Assembly: GCF_004379255.2 (NCBI RefSeq)
Contig: NC_056050.1
Location: 992,001-1,056,000, forward strand
Length of the DNA stretch: 64,000 nucleotides
Origin: Salvia splendens
Taxonomy: Eukaryota; Streptophyta; Magnoliopsida; Lamiales; Lamiaceae
Reading direction: 5' to 3'
Each line of letters begins with the position of its first letter. The first letter of the stretch is position 1. The notes beneath the pieces were generated by a model. The model saw only the letters and a program-made list of their open reading frames with translations. It was not told where the DNA came from and searched no databases. Positions 47,401-59,216 of the stretch are shown in pieces. The position numbers and the translations under genes were made by a program.

Positions 47401-50400
47401 TGCTGTAAGTGTGCTCAAAATAATACACGGATATCCAGCTTAGAATTAGCCAGTGGCTAAACAATGAAACTGGACTATTCAAAAGTGATAAGTTGACAAT
47501 AGTTTTATCAGTTTATATAAATGTACAAACATGATCAAGTAACATTTCTGTTGGGAAATGCAGAACGACAAAACCGGAACATACAGCGAAACATTTAAAA
47601 TTTCAAAATAGTTGCAAAGAAAGTGATTTTATCGAGTGGAAACGTAGATATAAAAAACACAAATTTTGGATTATATCAACCAAATATGATCCTAATTGGT
47701 TCAACACAGACAGAAAGATCCCTCCTTTATATCTAACAGAATACAGTACTTTATTCTTCACTTGGTTCTCCGCTATCTCAAGACAAAATCACCGATAGAT
47801 ATCATATTTATGGGGATATTAGCTTCTTTTAAATTTTCAATAGAAGGACTTTCAAGCCATAGTCTATCATAAATCTATTATCAATGATTCTGTTAGAGTT
47901 AAGGCCACCGGAGTATGCGAGCACAGGGAGTACTCAAGTCTGTCACTTTACGGGACACACTAATTGTTGACACAGATAGAATCAGCGTGTAAAGGAAATA
48001 AGAACCCGGCTTTATTGATAAACTAACTGGAATTGAAATGAATTGAGAGAACAATCCTCACCAAGGAGGCCTGCGTCTAAACGCCCAAAATACTGATTTC
48101 CCAAGATGCCTTTTTCCTCTCTCGGTTCCTCAATATTTAAAGGCTTACAAATAACTGATAATGCTAAAAAGATGCAACAATAAATCAGGAAATAAATCAG
48201 GAAATATCATCTAACTACTGCCGAGATTTTCCAGCTTTGACTCCTTCTTTTACTCAGCCGTTTGGTTGGGCCAAACTACCTCCCTGCTTCCCCGCTTGTA
48301 GACTCTCCAGCGCGTATCAATTGCCCCCCGCCGTCGAAGAAGCCTTGTCCTCAAGGCGGAAATGAGGAAATTGACCTTGCATATCCGCCACATCGACCCA
48401 AGTGGCATCGTCAACCTCCTGACCGAGCCACTGAATCAGGACCTGGTCATGCGACTCCCCATCCCGAGTCACCGAACGCCGATCCAGTACCTGCTCGGGA
48501 AGCACCGGGGGATCTGTGGCCCACAGTGAAGCAGGTAAATTGTGGACGGGCACCTCTGAACCTATCGCTCGTTTAAGTAAGGAGACGTGGAAAACCGGGT
48601 GGATTCGAGAGTCTGCTGGTAGCTCCAAGCGATAGGCCGTACTGCCAATCCGCGCTCCCACCCGAAAAGGCCCGAAAAATCGAGGGGCCAGCTTCCTATT
48701 CTGCGCCGAAAAAAGAGTGGTCTGCCTGTGAGGGCGGAACTTAAGAAACACCATGTCGCCCACGGCGAACTCTACCTCCCTTCGGTGCTTGTTGGCGGAG
48801 GCGACCATCCGCTGCTGGGCCCGTTCCAAATGAGCCTTTAGTAGGACCAACATTTCGTCCCTGGAGCGAAGGCTGTCCAGGACCGCTTGGGAGCGGACTT
48901 CTCCAGGTAGGAAGTCATGGATTGTGGGAGGAGGGCGACCATACACTACCTCGAAAGGGGACATGCCGGAGGCGGAATGGGTGCTGGTGTTGTAACAATA
49001 TTCAGCCCATGCCAACCACTTATTCCATTGTTTGGGCTGGTCAGAAGAGAAGCACCGCAAGTAAGTTTGAAGGGAGCGATTCAGCACCTCCGTTTGGCCA
49101 TCCGTCTCCGGGTGGTAAGCCGAGCTCATTTTGAGTTGAGTGCCTGTTGCCCGAAACAGTTCGCGCCAAAACGAGCTGAGAAAAATGGGATCACGGTCAG
49201 AGACGATGGACCGGGGAATCCCATGTAGACGGACCACCTCCTTAGTAAACACCTCGGCTACCTGCTTGGCGGAGAATGGGTGGCGAAGGGCCATGAAGTG
49301 GCCATACTTAGATAAACGGTCGACCACCACGAACACACAGTCCACGCCCCCAGCCTTCGGCAGGCCTGATAAGAAATCCATACTCACATCCTCCCATATG
49401 CGCTCTGGAATGGGTAATGGCGTCAAGAGACCCGCTGGGGCCTTGGTCTCGGTTTTGCTTCGTTGACAGGTTGCGCAAGCCGCAACGAAATTTGTCACAT
49501 GCTTGACCATGCCGGGCCAGTAGACGTTTGAAGCAATGCGCCTATATGTCCGGTAGGCTCCTGCGTGACCCCCACTTGGGGTGATGTGAAATTCTGCCAG
49601 CAGTTTAGGGATCCAAGAAGAGTTGGAAGGAACAACGAAACGGCCCTTGTAGAAAAGGATGCCGTGAACCAGCTCATAATGTGGTGCAGCCGGTCGCCCG
49701 GCCTCCAGCTCCGATTTGATCCTCTGGAGCGGTTCGTCTGCTGCCAATGAAGACTGCGCAGCAGACCAGTCTGCCCAAACCGGTCGAGAGAGAACCGCCA
49801 ACTCCAGCTGCTCGGAGTCCCGGCGTGAGAGAGCATCAGCAGCCCGGTTGAGCCGTCCTTCCTTATACACAATTGAGAAGTCATACCCCAATAATTTGGC
49901 TGCCCAGTTTTGTTGTGCCGGAGTAGACAAGGGGTGCGCCAATAATTGCCGCAGGCTTCGTTGATCTGTGTAGACGACAAAACGTCGGCCCAAGAGATAG
50001 GGGCGCCAATGCTGGATGGCGAGTACCAATGCCATAAGTTCCTTTTCGTAGGCTGATTTAGCGAGCCAACGAGATGACAACATCTTGCTGAAGTATGCGA
50101 CGGGTTGGCGGTCTTGCATTAGGACCGCGCCGAGGCCACGACCGGAAGCATCGCACTCGACGACAAATTCCTTAGAGAAATCTGGGGTGCGGAGAAGGGG
50201 GGCTGTCGTGAGAGCGTGTTTCAAGTCGTGAAAGGCTTTGTCCGCCTCGGCTGGCCAACTCCAAGTGCGTCGAAGTGGGGTCGGTTCTGCCTTCTTCAAC
50301 AAGGCAGTGAGAGGGGCTGCAATTTTCCCATAATCTTTTATAAATCGGCGGTAATACCCGGTGAGGCCCAGGAATCCGCGAATCCCCTTGAGGGTGGAGG

Positions 50401-53400
50401 GGGTCGGCCAGCGCATAACAGCGGAGACTTTGGAGGGATCCATTCTAACCCCTGCGAAGGATACAATATGGCCGAGGTACTCCACCTCCGTTCGGCCTAA
50501 CACGCACTTCTTCGGGTTAACCACCAACGAATGGGTTTGGAGAAGCTGGAAAACCTGTTCCAGATGTCGAAGATGTGCTTCCCATGAGCTACTGTATATT
50601 AATATATCGTCGAAGAAGACCAGGACGTGTCGCCGCAAAAAAGGGCGGAAGATGTCATTCATGAGGCCTTGGAACGTGGCGGGAGCATTGGTGAGGCCGA
50701 ATGGCATTACCAAAAACTCATAGTGTCCCGAGTGCGTGCGAAATGCAGTTTTTGGGACATCCGAGGCTGCGACGCGGATCTGATGATAACCGGCCCGAAG
50801 ATCGATCTTACTAAACCACCGCGCGCCGTGTAACTCATCGAGTAATTCCTGGATAATCGGAATCGGGTACTTATCTGGCACGGTCCGCTTATTTAATTCG
50901 CGATAATCCACACAGAACCTCCACGATCCATCTTTCTTCCGCACGAGGAGAACCGGGCTTGAGTACGGGCTTGTGCTAGGCTGGATAACGCCGGATGCTA
51001 GCATTTCAGCCACCAATTTCTCCATTTCATCTTTTTGCAGGTGGTTGTATCTGTAGGGTCTGACTGACACGGGCGACGACCCCGGTTGTAGGGTGATGCG
51101 ATGATCAGATTTCCGAGCCGGAGGGAGTGACACGGGAGTGTTGACGACTGCCGGAAACCGTTCCGTCAACCTACTCAGCTGCTCTTGTTCTTTCGCTGAT
51201 AAGGCTCCACTGAGCCCAAACTGGTCGGATGAAACGGTACTGATCATCGAGCGCAGAACCCAGCACGAATCGCCCACGTCGAGGGCCTGGATGTCGCGGG
51301 CCGAGCACGCCCGCCGAGTCAGGGAGGGGTCGCCCCGAAGCAACACCAATCGACCTTGCACCGAGAACTTCATAGATAGATCACTCCAGTTTGCTGTGAC
51401 ATCCCCCAGAGAAGCCAACCATGATACACCGAGGATGACATCGATGTTTCGCAGGGGAAACACGTAGCAAGAAACTGTAAACACCTCAGATTCCAAGGTT
51501 AGAGCGACATCGCAGCATATTCCGGTCGCCCGAACCTTAGACCCATCTCCTAGTGTGACAGAGTAAGGAATTGTCGGAGTCACCCGCAAAGCCAGCGAGG
51601 TTGCGAGGTGGTCCGAAATGAAGCAGTGGCTAGCACCACTATCCACCATAATCAGCACCTTATGATGCCCAATACATCCACAAAGCTTCATGGTTTGAGA
51701 TGAATCCAAACCGTGTGAGGACATTTCTGATAGCTGCAACTCTCCTGGAACATCTTCCTCTTCCAAACCTTCGGATGGGTCGGCCTCCTCCTCGTCAAAC
51801 ACCAACACGTTGAGTGTCTTAGGGGGGCAACGATGCGTAGGGCCGAACTTCAGGCCACAACGAAAGCACGTGCCTGCTGCGAGATGCTTCTGGTATTCCT
51901 CCGTCGTCATGTTCCGAAACCGGCGCGATGGGTTCCGGTTAGGTACCCCGACCGATTGAGAAGAAAAAGATTGGGAGTACCCTTTGGAGACCGGCCGGCC
52001 AGGGGCAGAGACCGAACTGCCAGCCTGGTTGGAGCTTAGTGAGGGACTGGAGGCCGGCGGTTGAGACCCGGGGGTCTGATCACTGTCTAGAGCAAACTGG
52101 ACCGCATCTGAATAGTTCGTGATTTTGGCTGCCCTCATTTGCAACCGAACTTCAGGACGAAGGCCAGCCAAGAAGAAACCCAGATATTGGTGGTAGGCCA
52201 AATCTGGTACCAAGGCGAGGCGCGATTCAAAACCGCTACATAGTCCGCAAGGGTTCCGGTATGGCGGACAGCCGCGAACGCTTCATATTCATCCAGAGCA
52301 CCGTTGTTTCCGAAGCGTTTCATTAGTTCTTGCACAAAATGATCCCAAGAGAGAGTAGGGGTTCGTTTGATCAAGAGCTGATACCAAGGTAGGGCTCGGC
52401 CTGCCAACGCGACCATCGCCACCTTTACTCGATTGGCAGCTGGGGTATTCGAAACCAAGAAGTATTGCTCGGCCCTGGCCAGCCATCCGACGGCCTCGGA
52501 ACCGTCAAAGGGAGGCATAGTAAGTGTCGCAGCGGTCTTGTCCGTGGAATTAGAATCCACGTTGTCCGAAGATTCCTCAGCATTTGATCCCGTTTTGCCA
52601 CTGGATTTCCGCAACTCAGCGACGAGCATCTCGAGTTGAGAAGCCACCTCCGCGATCCGGTCGTCCGTTTTTTGGGACCGGGCGTCCAGCACGCCCACTG
52701 ACTCCCGCAGTGAATCCACACCTTTCTCCAATTCACCGGTCGCCCTCTCTAATCCGTCCAACCTGGAGTCCGTGTTTCGAGTACCAACCACCATCGTCAC
52801 CGCACCAATTTGTTAGAGTTAAGGCCACCGGAGTATGCGAGCACAGGGAGTACTCAAGTCTGTCACTTTACGGGACACACTAATTGTTGACACAGATAGA
52901 ATCAGCGTGTAAAGGAAATAAGAACCCGGCTTTATTGATAAACTAACTGGAATTGAAATGAATTGAGAGAACAATCCTCACCAAGGAGGCCTGCGTCTAA
53001 ACGCCCAAAATACTGATTTCCCAAGATGCCTTTTTCCTCTCTCGGTTCCTCAATATTTAAAGGCTTACAAATAACTGATAATGCTAAAAAGATGCAACAA
53101 TAAATCAGGAAATAAATCAGGAAATATCATCTAACTACTGCCGAGATTTTCCAGCTTTGACTCCTTCTTTTACTCAGCCGTTTGGTTGGGCCAAACTACC
53201 TCCCTGCTTCCCCGCTTGTAGACTCTCCAGCGCGTATCAGATTCCATCCACAATTAATCATCCAAATTCCAAAAGCATATAAAAGGAAGTTGCACAGGGT
53301 GTGCACGAGACATTGTGTTAAAAGGGAGAAGTAAAAAAGTAAAGTGACTGGCTGTGTTAATAACTTACAGCAGTGTTCTGAACCAAGACCATCAAATATT

Positions 53401-54579
53401 GAATCACACTTTCTGCTTCTTCTTTCAATTGCTTGTGAGGTGTGAGTTCTGACTCCAACCTAAGCGCATAGAAATGAACTAAATATTATATTGAAACTCA
53501 GTTGTTGTGTTAACAAAGATACGAACAACAAACTGAGAAAGGGTATCTGCAGTTACTTCTCAAAGTAACGGTCCAAGTTGTGCCACTGAGGATCCTTGCA
53601 CCGATTCCCAAAGCGAATGACCTCTCCAGAGAAAACCTTCAATTCATCCCTGATTATATTGAGAGAATTAGCACATTAGTGGAAAACATATCAGATAACT
53701 GTTTTTAATATTTACACCTCTTGTCGGCTGCAGCAATTCTTAATAGTTCGTCCATATCCCTCGATGTTAGACGCTGTATGCCCTCAGAAGGGAGCACCAC
53801 CTCCTTCAAATGTCTTATATTCTCTTCCGCAAGTGAATTCATCAGATTGGCACCTTTAACAATGGTATTCGCCACTTCAAAAGCCAATATCGATATTTTG
53901 ATTCCTTTTGTAGCTATTCCAGATGCAAAACCACTGCTAAGATTCAAATTAGTCATGCTACTACCAAGAGTATCCAACACATCAACTGCTTTCCCCAGGC
54001 CGGCGTGGCCTGCTCTGCCCAAAAGTGTACTCATTTCTGAAACCTGAGAGTAATACGAAAGATTTTAGTTATTTATCAGTTATGTTAAAGAATAAGCACG
54101 CCATACAGCTAAGGTGAACGCGTAATATTTTCCATACACCATAGACAAGTACAACAATACCATAGAATGTAAATTCCACACTCAAGTTTTGACATGATAG
54201 AGCAAATACAATCAACAGATTGAACAAGATAACAAAGAGTTATAGTATCTATTTGAGCACATACCTTTGTCAATGCAACCTGCTTTGTTCTCGTTGATCT
54301 AGACTTATCAGATAACGCCCTAGACAACCGAGGTATTCCATCATTTATATCATCCATGTTTGTTCCATGTGGAGTAGAACTCAACTCTGGAAAGGAGAAT
54401 GGTTCCCTCGGTTGCTTATCCGTAACTTCCACATCCCTCGGAATGTTCTCTTCTCGGATGTCCAGTCCACGGGATTGATAAACTAGTCCCGGGCCGTAAC
54501 TGAAGCGGCCATTAACATGAGGAAGTGCACTACCCAGAGTAGTCTCATCAGTGGACCTTCTCGAGCAAAGCCCACCCAT
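44425..54579 (-). CDS. PSI1: PSK SIMULATOR 1-type protein (DUF3475/DUF668), with a retrotransposon in intron 4
   Basis: Twelve exons: 54265-54579, 53718-54043, 53557-53649, 53369-53459, 47163-47256, 46587-46684, 46334-46403, 46047-46141, 45774-45890, 45591-45667, 45025-45069, 44425-44938. All have GT..AG junctions and consistent phases, giving 644 aa, close to the Arabidopsis protein. PSI1 proteins act in phytosulfokine peptide signalling and promote growth. The N-terminus MGGLCSR has a Gly2-Cys5 pattern suited to myristoylation and membrane attachment. DUF3475 is around residues 148-210 ([13 protein letters not shown]) and DUF668 around 373-430 ([33 protein letters not shown]). [12 protein letters not shown] and a Ser/Pro-rich basic tail follow. 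Intron 4 (47257-53368) contains the Gypsy element, so splicing must remove about 6.1 kb. Coding sequence is undamaged. Confidence 0.93.
48317..52213 (-). CDS. Gypsy Gag (C-terminal part)-Pol polyprotein with chromodomain
   Basis: A 1298-codon frame. It contains the Gag remainder with zinc knuckle [14 protein letters not shown], protease [12 protein letters not shown], reverse transcriptase ([20 protein letters not shown], then [13 protein letters not shown]), RNase H with [15 protein letters not shown], the integrase HHCC zinc finger ending [10 protein letters not shown], and integrase core [16 protein letters not shown] and [14 protein letters not shown]-terminal chromodomain-like [15 protein letters not shown] closes it, marking a chromovirus. 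The catalytic motifs look intact. The stop codon TGA is formed by the first three bases of the 3' LTR. The first Met shown by the frame is internal: the polyprotein really begins upstream in the Gag frame (ATG at 52794) and is separated by a single-base frameshift. Confidence 0.94.
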   Translation of the reverse strand: MVPDLAYHQYLGFFLAGLRPEVRLQMRAAKITNYSDAVQFALDSDQTPGSQPPASSPSLSSNQAGSSVSAPGRPVSKGYSQSFSSQSVGVPNRNPSRRFRNMTTEEYQKHLAAGTCFRCGLKFGPTHRCPPKTLNVLVFDEEEADPSEGLEEEDVPGELQLSEMSSHGLDSSQTMKLCGCIGHHKVLIMVDSGASHCFISDHLATSLALRVTPTIPYSVTLGDGSKVRATGICCDVALTLESEVFTVSCYVFPLRNIDVILGVSWLASLGDVTANWSDLSMKFSVQGRLVLLRGDPSLTRRACSARDIQALDVGDSCWVLRSMISTVSSDQFGLSGALSAKEQEQLSRLTERFPAVVNTPVSLPPARKSDHRITLQPGSSPVSVRPYRYNHLQKDEMEKLVAEMLASGVIQPSTSPYSSPVLLVRKKDGSWRFCVDYRELNKRTVPDKYPIPIIQELLDELHGARWFSKIDLRAGYHQIRVAASDVPKTAFRTHSGHYEFLVMPFGLTNAPATFQGLMNDIFRPFLRRHVLVFFDDILIYSSSWEAHLRHLEQVFQLLQTHSLVVNPKKCVLGRTEVEYLGHIVSFAGVRMDPSKVSAVMRWPTPSTLKGIRGFLGLTGYYRRFIKDYGKIAAPLTALLKKAEPTPLRRTWSWPAEADKAFHDLKHALTTAPLLRTPDFSKEFVVECDASGRGLGAVLMQDRQPVAYFSKMLSSRWLAKSAYEKELMALVLAIQHWRPYLLGRRFVVYTDQRSLRQLLAHPLSTPAQQNWAAKLLGYDFSIVYKEGRLNRAADALSRRDSEQLELAVLSRPVWADWSAAQSSLAADEPLQRIKSELEAGRPAAPHYELVHGILFYKGRFVVPSNSSWIPKLLAEFHITPSGGHAGAYRTYRRIASNVYWPGMVKHVTNFVAACATCQRSKTETKAPAGLLTPLPIPERIWEDVSMDFLSGLPKAGGVDCVFVVVDRLSKYGHFMALRHPFSAKQVAEVFTKEVVRLHGIPRSIVSDRDPIFLSSFWRELFRATGTQLKMSSAYHPETDGQTEVLNRSLQTYLRCFSSDQPKQWNKWLAWAEYCYNTSTHSASGMSPFEVVYGRPPPTIHDFLPGEVRSQAVLDSLRSRDEMLVLLKAHLERAQQRMVASANKHRREVEFAVGDMVFLKFRPHRQTTLFSAQNRKLAPRFFGPFRVGARIGSTAYRLELPADSRIHPVFHVSLLKRAIGSEVPVHNLPASLWATDPPVLPEQVLDRRSVTRDGESHDQVLIQWLGQEVDDATWVDVADMQGQFPHFRLEDKASSTAGGN
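52135..52794 (-). CDS. Gypsy Gag, N-terminal part, frameshifted
   Basis: It starts at ATG 52794 ([17 protein letters not shown]), has a coiled-coil N-terminus, and then the retrotransposon Gag domain ([30 protein letters not shown]). At 52229-52232 the T-run (four on the element strand) is one base shorter than needed. The frame leaves Gag after DYVAVL and stops at 52135. In the other frame Gag continues as [20 protein letters not shown] at the start of the long pol frame. Real loss or a base-calling error are both possible. Confidence 0.88.
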   Translation of the reverse strand: MVVGTRNTDSRLDGLERATGELEKGVDSLRESVGVLDARSQKTDDRIAEVASQLEMLVAELRKSSGKTGSNAEESSDNVDSNSTDKTAATLTMPPFDGSEAVGWLARAEQYFLVSNTPAANRVKVAMVALAGRALPWYQLLIKRTPTLSWDHFVQELMKRFGNNGALDEYEAFAAVRHTGTLADYVAVLNRASPWYQIWPTTNIWVSSWLAFVLKFGCK

Positions 54580-57500
54580 TGTGTCTGTAACGATTACAAC
54601 CCTATTCGGCACTAATCATCTAAGCAATCCTCAAACACAAATCAAAACAAAACATCCTCCATCTCCCACTAGTCAACAGCTAAAGATACACTACTTACTA
54701 TCACTATCACAACGAAATTTCAGCCCCAAATTATACTCACTCCCAACGATATAACCGGACCAAAAGCTGTCACGACTATAACCAAAAGCTGCAAGAAACA
54801 GAGCAAAAGATCACAACTTCAAGAACACTCAGCTAAGGAGGTAAAGCTAAATTATTCAGGCAATGCACGAGCCAGTAAAGCTATATAATCTCAGAACAAC
54901 AACAAAAAATAATGTCCCACAAATTTTTTTAAAAAAAAAGTATTAGATGCAAGTCAAACAAATGAAGCCAATCATTAGCATACTCAAAACTAGAGCGTCT
55001 AAAGGCAAAACAAATGAAAAATCAAACCACAATTGAGAAATAAACCCTATACAAGCATAAAAATCCAATCTTTAGCTCATCAAATTAAACCCTATAAGTA
55101 AAGAATCAAAGAAGAAAACAAGTGTTTCCCATTTGTACAAATACAGGGCACTTTTCCAAGAGATATAAAGGAAGATAAAGATGATGACTTGGATCTAACA
55201 GAAGAACAAAAAAAAAGATTTGGCCGCGTCTCTTTCTACTCCACGATGAATCCAACGCATAAACAAGTCAGGCAAACAAAAGGTTGTAATGATGAATTAA
55301 AAAATTTGTAGAAAAGGGGAAAAACAGAAGATGAATTACAATTGATTGTAGAATGAGTTGAAAATGAGCAGAGCTTGAAATTAAAGGCGTTCAAGATTGA
55401 AGAAAGGTGAAAGAAATGATTTTTATGGAGTCCCAATCTTCAAAGAGGTTGCTCTTGGTGGTGTGAAGTAGTGATACTGATTGCTGCGGAGTTTCTGCTA
55501 CGAACCAAAATGACCCAAAATTCAAGATTGAAGAACTAGGTCAGGAGTAGAGAAACCTCTCTCTCTGGTCAAAACTCTAAAATCAACAAGTTAAAATCGC
55601 TTAGTTATTGTTAGAGTAAAATTTCAGTCAAGAATAACTGCAAATTTCCTAGTTTTACACAAATTTTTTTATCAAAAATGGAGTTTATTTTTCTACACGT
55701 GATATTCGACTGTTTTTCCATTACTGGTTTTAATGTTTTTAACAAACAATTCGAATGTGTATTTAAGCAATTTTATTAATTTATAAATAAAAATAGTAGA
55801 GTTGTCAATGTCTAAAGCTAAAAGTTTTAGATACGAGCCTATCACGCTGCACCTTTTAAAAGAGTTGTTACTATTATTTAGATAGAGGTAAATATTTGAA
55901 TTATTAGGCGATCACTGTCTGAGGTTAAATATCTCGTATTCGAGCTCATCATGCTGCACTATTTGAAAATTTGTTATAGAGATGAATATTGAATATAAAT
56001 AAAATACTATATCTTAAAATTGATTGGATTGGTAAAATTTACTGGATTGTTGAGTAATTATTTTGTAAATTTCATGACATTTTTACTTAGAGAATTACCT
56101 TATGTTCTTTGACCTGTGTGTTGCCTTTATTTCTGCAAAATAAAATGGGATTAGAGATGACAGAGCATTTTTATGAGTGAAAAGTTCAATTTTAAGTGTA
56201 CATCAAAATTACAACGTGATGTAGAAAATGATTATTTCCTTTTGTTTATAGTCTACTTGTAATAGTATATTGTGATGCATTAATTTCATGATTGTATAAG
56301 ACTTTCCTACGGCAAAATAAAAGCAACCAAATAAAAGAAAAAGAATAAACTATCACAAAGTCTCCCACAAAAATTAAATCAAAGATCAAAATTTTTGACC
56401 CTTTCTTTGAGTTATTGACTTGTTGCACGTCCCCAGACCACTAAAAAAGTCTAAAATCAAGAAAATGATCGATTATTGAGAATTTTAAGCCTTCAAATAA
56501 CATAAAACAAAAACTTGATTTTCATAACTTTTACTATTATTCAAAATGGTTGATATTGACTCTTCATTACCCCATTTACCCTGTGGACCGATCTAGGTTG
56601 GGTTCGATAGGGTAAGGGTTGACCGACTTCCCTGTCGGTCCATGCATGCCACTGGAAATTTCGATATATCGACTTCCGACCCAATGACATTTCACATTTG
56701 CATTGATCCTTCTTTGTCTATTCAGTTGTGTAATTTCATAATTCGGATTGCTACGAAAAGAAAAAAAATGTTTCCTTTGCCTAAACGGCGACAAGCGATA
56801 GCAACAAGTCGGCGCTAACCTTCTCAACTCGAATGGATCTATGGTGACTTGATAAATGCAATCTAGCACAACCAATTAATATGCACTTCGTAAGTTATTT
56901 TTCAACGAATAATTATATGTTTGGATTTTATTTGTTTATGGTCAAAAACAATTTTTCCAAAGGGCCTACGATTTTCAAATTGGGGGCAACCTCGGATACC
57001 AACATTAAATTCCTCGAAAATTAAAGTGCAGAGATCTTATCATCTCATTCTCAAGAATCTCGAAATGGTGCCTCATATTTTTTCAAGATTCTATGCTTAA
57101 TATTTTTGGCACATCAATCCATCACAATGGGAAGCACTAGAGATATTCCTATTCATGCCTAAAGTCATTGAACACCAATCTTTCTTGATTTGATGAAATA
57201 CAAAAATCTTGAATAGTTCTTCAAAGCTTACAAAAAAATGAAGTTAATGTAATGATCAAGAAGTAGCATACAATGAACTGAGATTCACGAATTCGATTCG
57301 AATAACAGATAGTATTTATGTATGAGGGAACAACTTTGTACATGGTTGTTAAATTGATGTAAAAGTATTAAATTTAAATAGCAAACATGTACCTTAAATA
57401 ACAAAATATCAATCTTTATCGAATTGGCAAGGTCTTGTTGTTGGGCTTACTGTGATCACAAAAACAAAATGAAATTAAACCATGATATATTGATAAATTA

Positions 57501-58286
57501 GAAGTACAAACATAAAAGAATTATGAATTAATGAATATAATTTCGATGGTAGAAGAGAGAAAGGGAGAGAACCGTGATATAATAGTTAATTGGTTAATAC
57601 AAATATTTCAAGAAATAGGGCTGAAAGTTTGAGTAAAAGTATCACCAATATAATTGTGAATTATTGAAAATACATTTCCTTAAGAAAGAGATATGCAAAA
57701 AAAAAAATAAAGTGACCAATGAATGGACTTTTTAGAACCATGAGTAGTGCTTGAAACATTCTAAAATAAAATAAGAGAAACGATTATTTTTTGCCAAAAA
57801 TAGAAATGATTAAATTATCTTGAAATTTTCTAAAATAGAAAAATGACTCACTTAACATGAAACGGGGAGAGTATCAAACTTCATGCTTTTCTAGCAATTT
57901 ACTTAAATATCAAATATTTTATTTATCACAATAAAAAAAGAATAAAATCGATGACTTTCGAATTAAAATAGTACTACTTTTTAAGGACCAGACCCGGGTG
58001 GACTCGGTGTGTGAGCTACCCGGTCTGGGTGGTGGCGCTGTCTTCTCGGGGTCGATTGACCCGGCCGGGTGGGATGGACTTGGCATCCACTGGTATTGGA
58101 GTTCCTGAAACCCATTCCCCTATCCTTCTTTTATCCTTGCAGTTATGCACGGAGATCAAGCTAACTTTTAATGCAGATAAATATTATTGATTTCAGTGTC
58201 TTTTTATCACAGAGTTCTCAAACTATGTACACATCTTAATTGAATTTAGATGGATAAAAAGTATAGTACTAAAACACAGTACTCCG
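54580..58286. other. 5' flank of PSI1 and intergenic DNA
   Basis: The first several hundred bases likely contain the PSI1 5' UTR (perhaps with an intron) and promoter. The rest is AT-rich. A GC-rich patch at about 57985-58085 (CCCGGGTGGACTCGG, GACCCGGCCGGG) and an open stretch at 56576-56875 were not recognised. No gene is supported. Confidence 0.5.
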
Positions 58287-58397
58287 TGTATCCGCCTTGA
58301 AATGGCCTTGAGACCGCGGCCTCGACCACGATGTAGTTTGCGATGAGCTCCTCAAGCCCCTCCTCAATCCCAAAAAAACATCATCATTTCCGAGGCA
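58287..58397 (+). pseudogene. Fragment of the PORR gene first part
   Basis: GTATCCGCCTTGAAATGG, GAGACCGCGGCCTCGACCAC and CTCCTCAAGCCCCTCCTCAA match 62197-62304 of the PORR gene in the same orientation, at roughly 85-90 percent by eye. A CGA to TGA change introduces a stop after SALKWP. Only about 110 bp are present, with no start codon. Confidence 0.85.
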
Positions 58398-59216
58398 ACT
58401 AGTCACTTAATATCACGAACTTTGATTGAATCCTGAACTTTCTCATGAACTTAAAAATTGATCATAAATATCATTTATTGTTGTTTATGATTTAATATGA
58501 CCCACAAAATCGATAACGACGTGGCTAAATTAAAACTGAAATGTCAATTAAATAAATAAAAGGACCTGGTGTTGATTATAAAAATTTAAAAATAATAAAA
58601 TAAAGAAAATACTACTTCACTTCCATCTCATTTTATTAATTATACATTCGTAATGATGTCCTATATATACTACTTCAATTTCAAATTAGCCACATTAGTG
58701 AAAATTCAATACCAACAACAAAGTGTATGATATTGATGATCAAAATTTATGTTTATAAAAAAATCTAGTATTAGGCAATTTTTATATTTATAGAAAATTC
58801 TGAAATTGGGCAAAAAGTTTTGTGATATTAGTAATCAATTATTTACTGTACATAACTTAAAAGTTTGTGATAATAAATTTTAAATTTCATGAAAAAAAAT
58901 CAAAATTCGGGTGAAAGTTTTTATAATTCGAAATCAATTGCCCAAATAGGGTATCCACAATGGGGCGCCCTAAAGCCCGCCCTATGCCACGCCACGTTAG
59001 CATTCTATTCTCTTTCCTTTCCACCTACTGTGGGACGCCCTAAAGTTCGCCCTACAGTCCGTCCTATAGTTTTCACTACTATTTTGTTAATTAATTTTAT
59101 GTTTTTAAATATGTCAATGCAAAATAATTAAAAAAAGCACCACGATTAATTAAAAAAAGGCAAATCCTACATTAATTAAAAATTTACAAGAGTTAGAAAT
59201 TAAAAAAAAAGGCAAA

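Larger units (their letters stand above)
47891..53239 (-). mobile_element. Ty3/Gypsy chromovirus in PSI1 intron 4, identical LTRs
   Basis: LTRs 47891-48319 and 52811-53239 (429 bp each) read as identical. In element sense they start TGATACGCGCTGG and end AACTCTAACA. The target duplication GATTC (47886-47890, 53240-53244) is perfect. The primer-binding region TTGGTGCGGTGACG follows the 5' LTR, and a purine tract GGCGGGGGGCAAT precedes the 3' LTR. It has the same orientation as the host gene. Confidence 0.96.

Noticed and set aside
57970..58090. GC-rich patch with CCCGGGTGG and GACCCGGCCGGG
   Set aside because: Too short, no open frame of note and no matching inverted ends; origin unclear.
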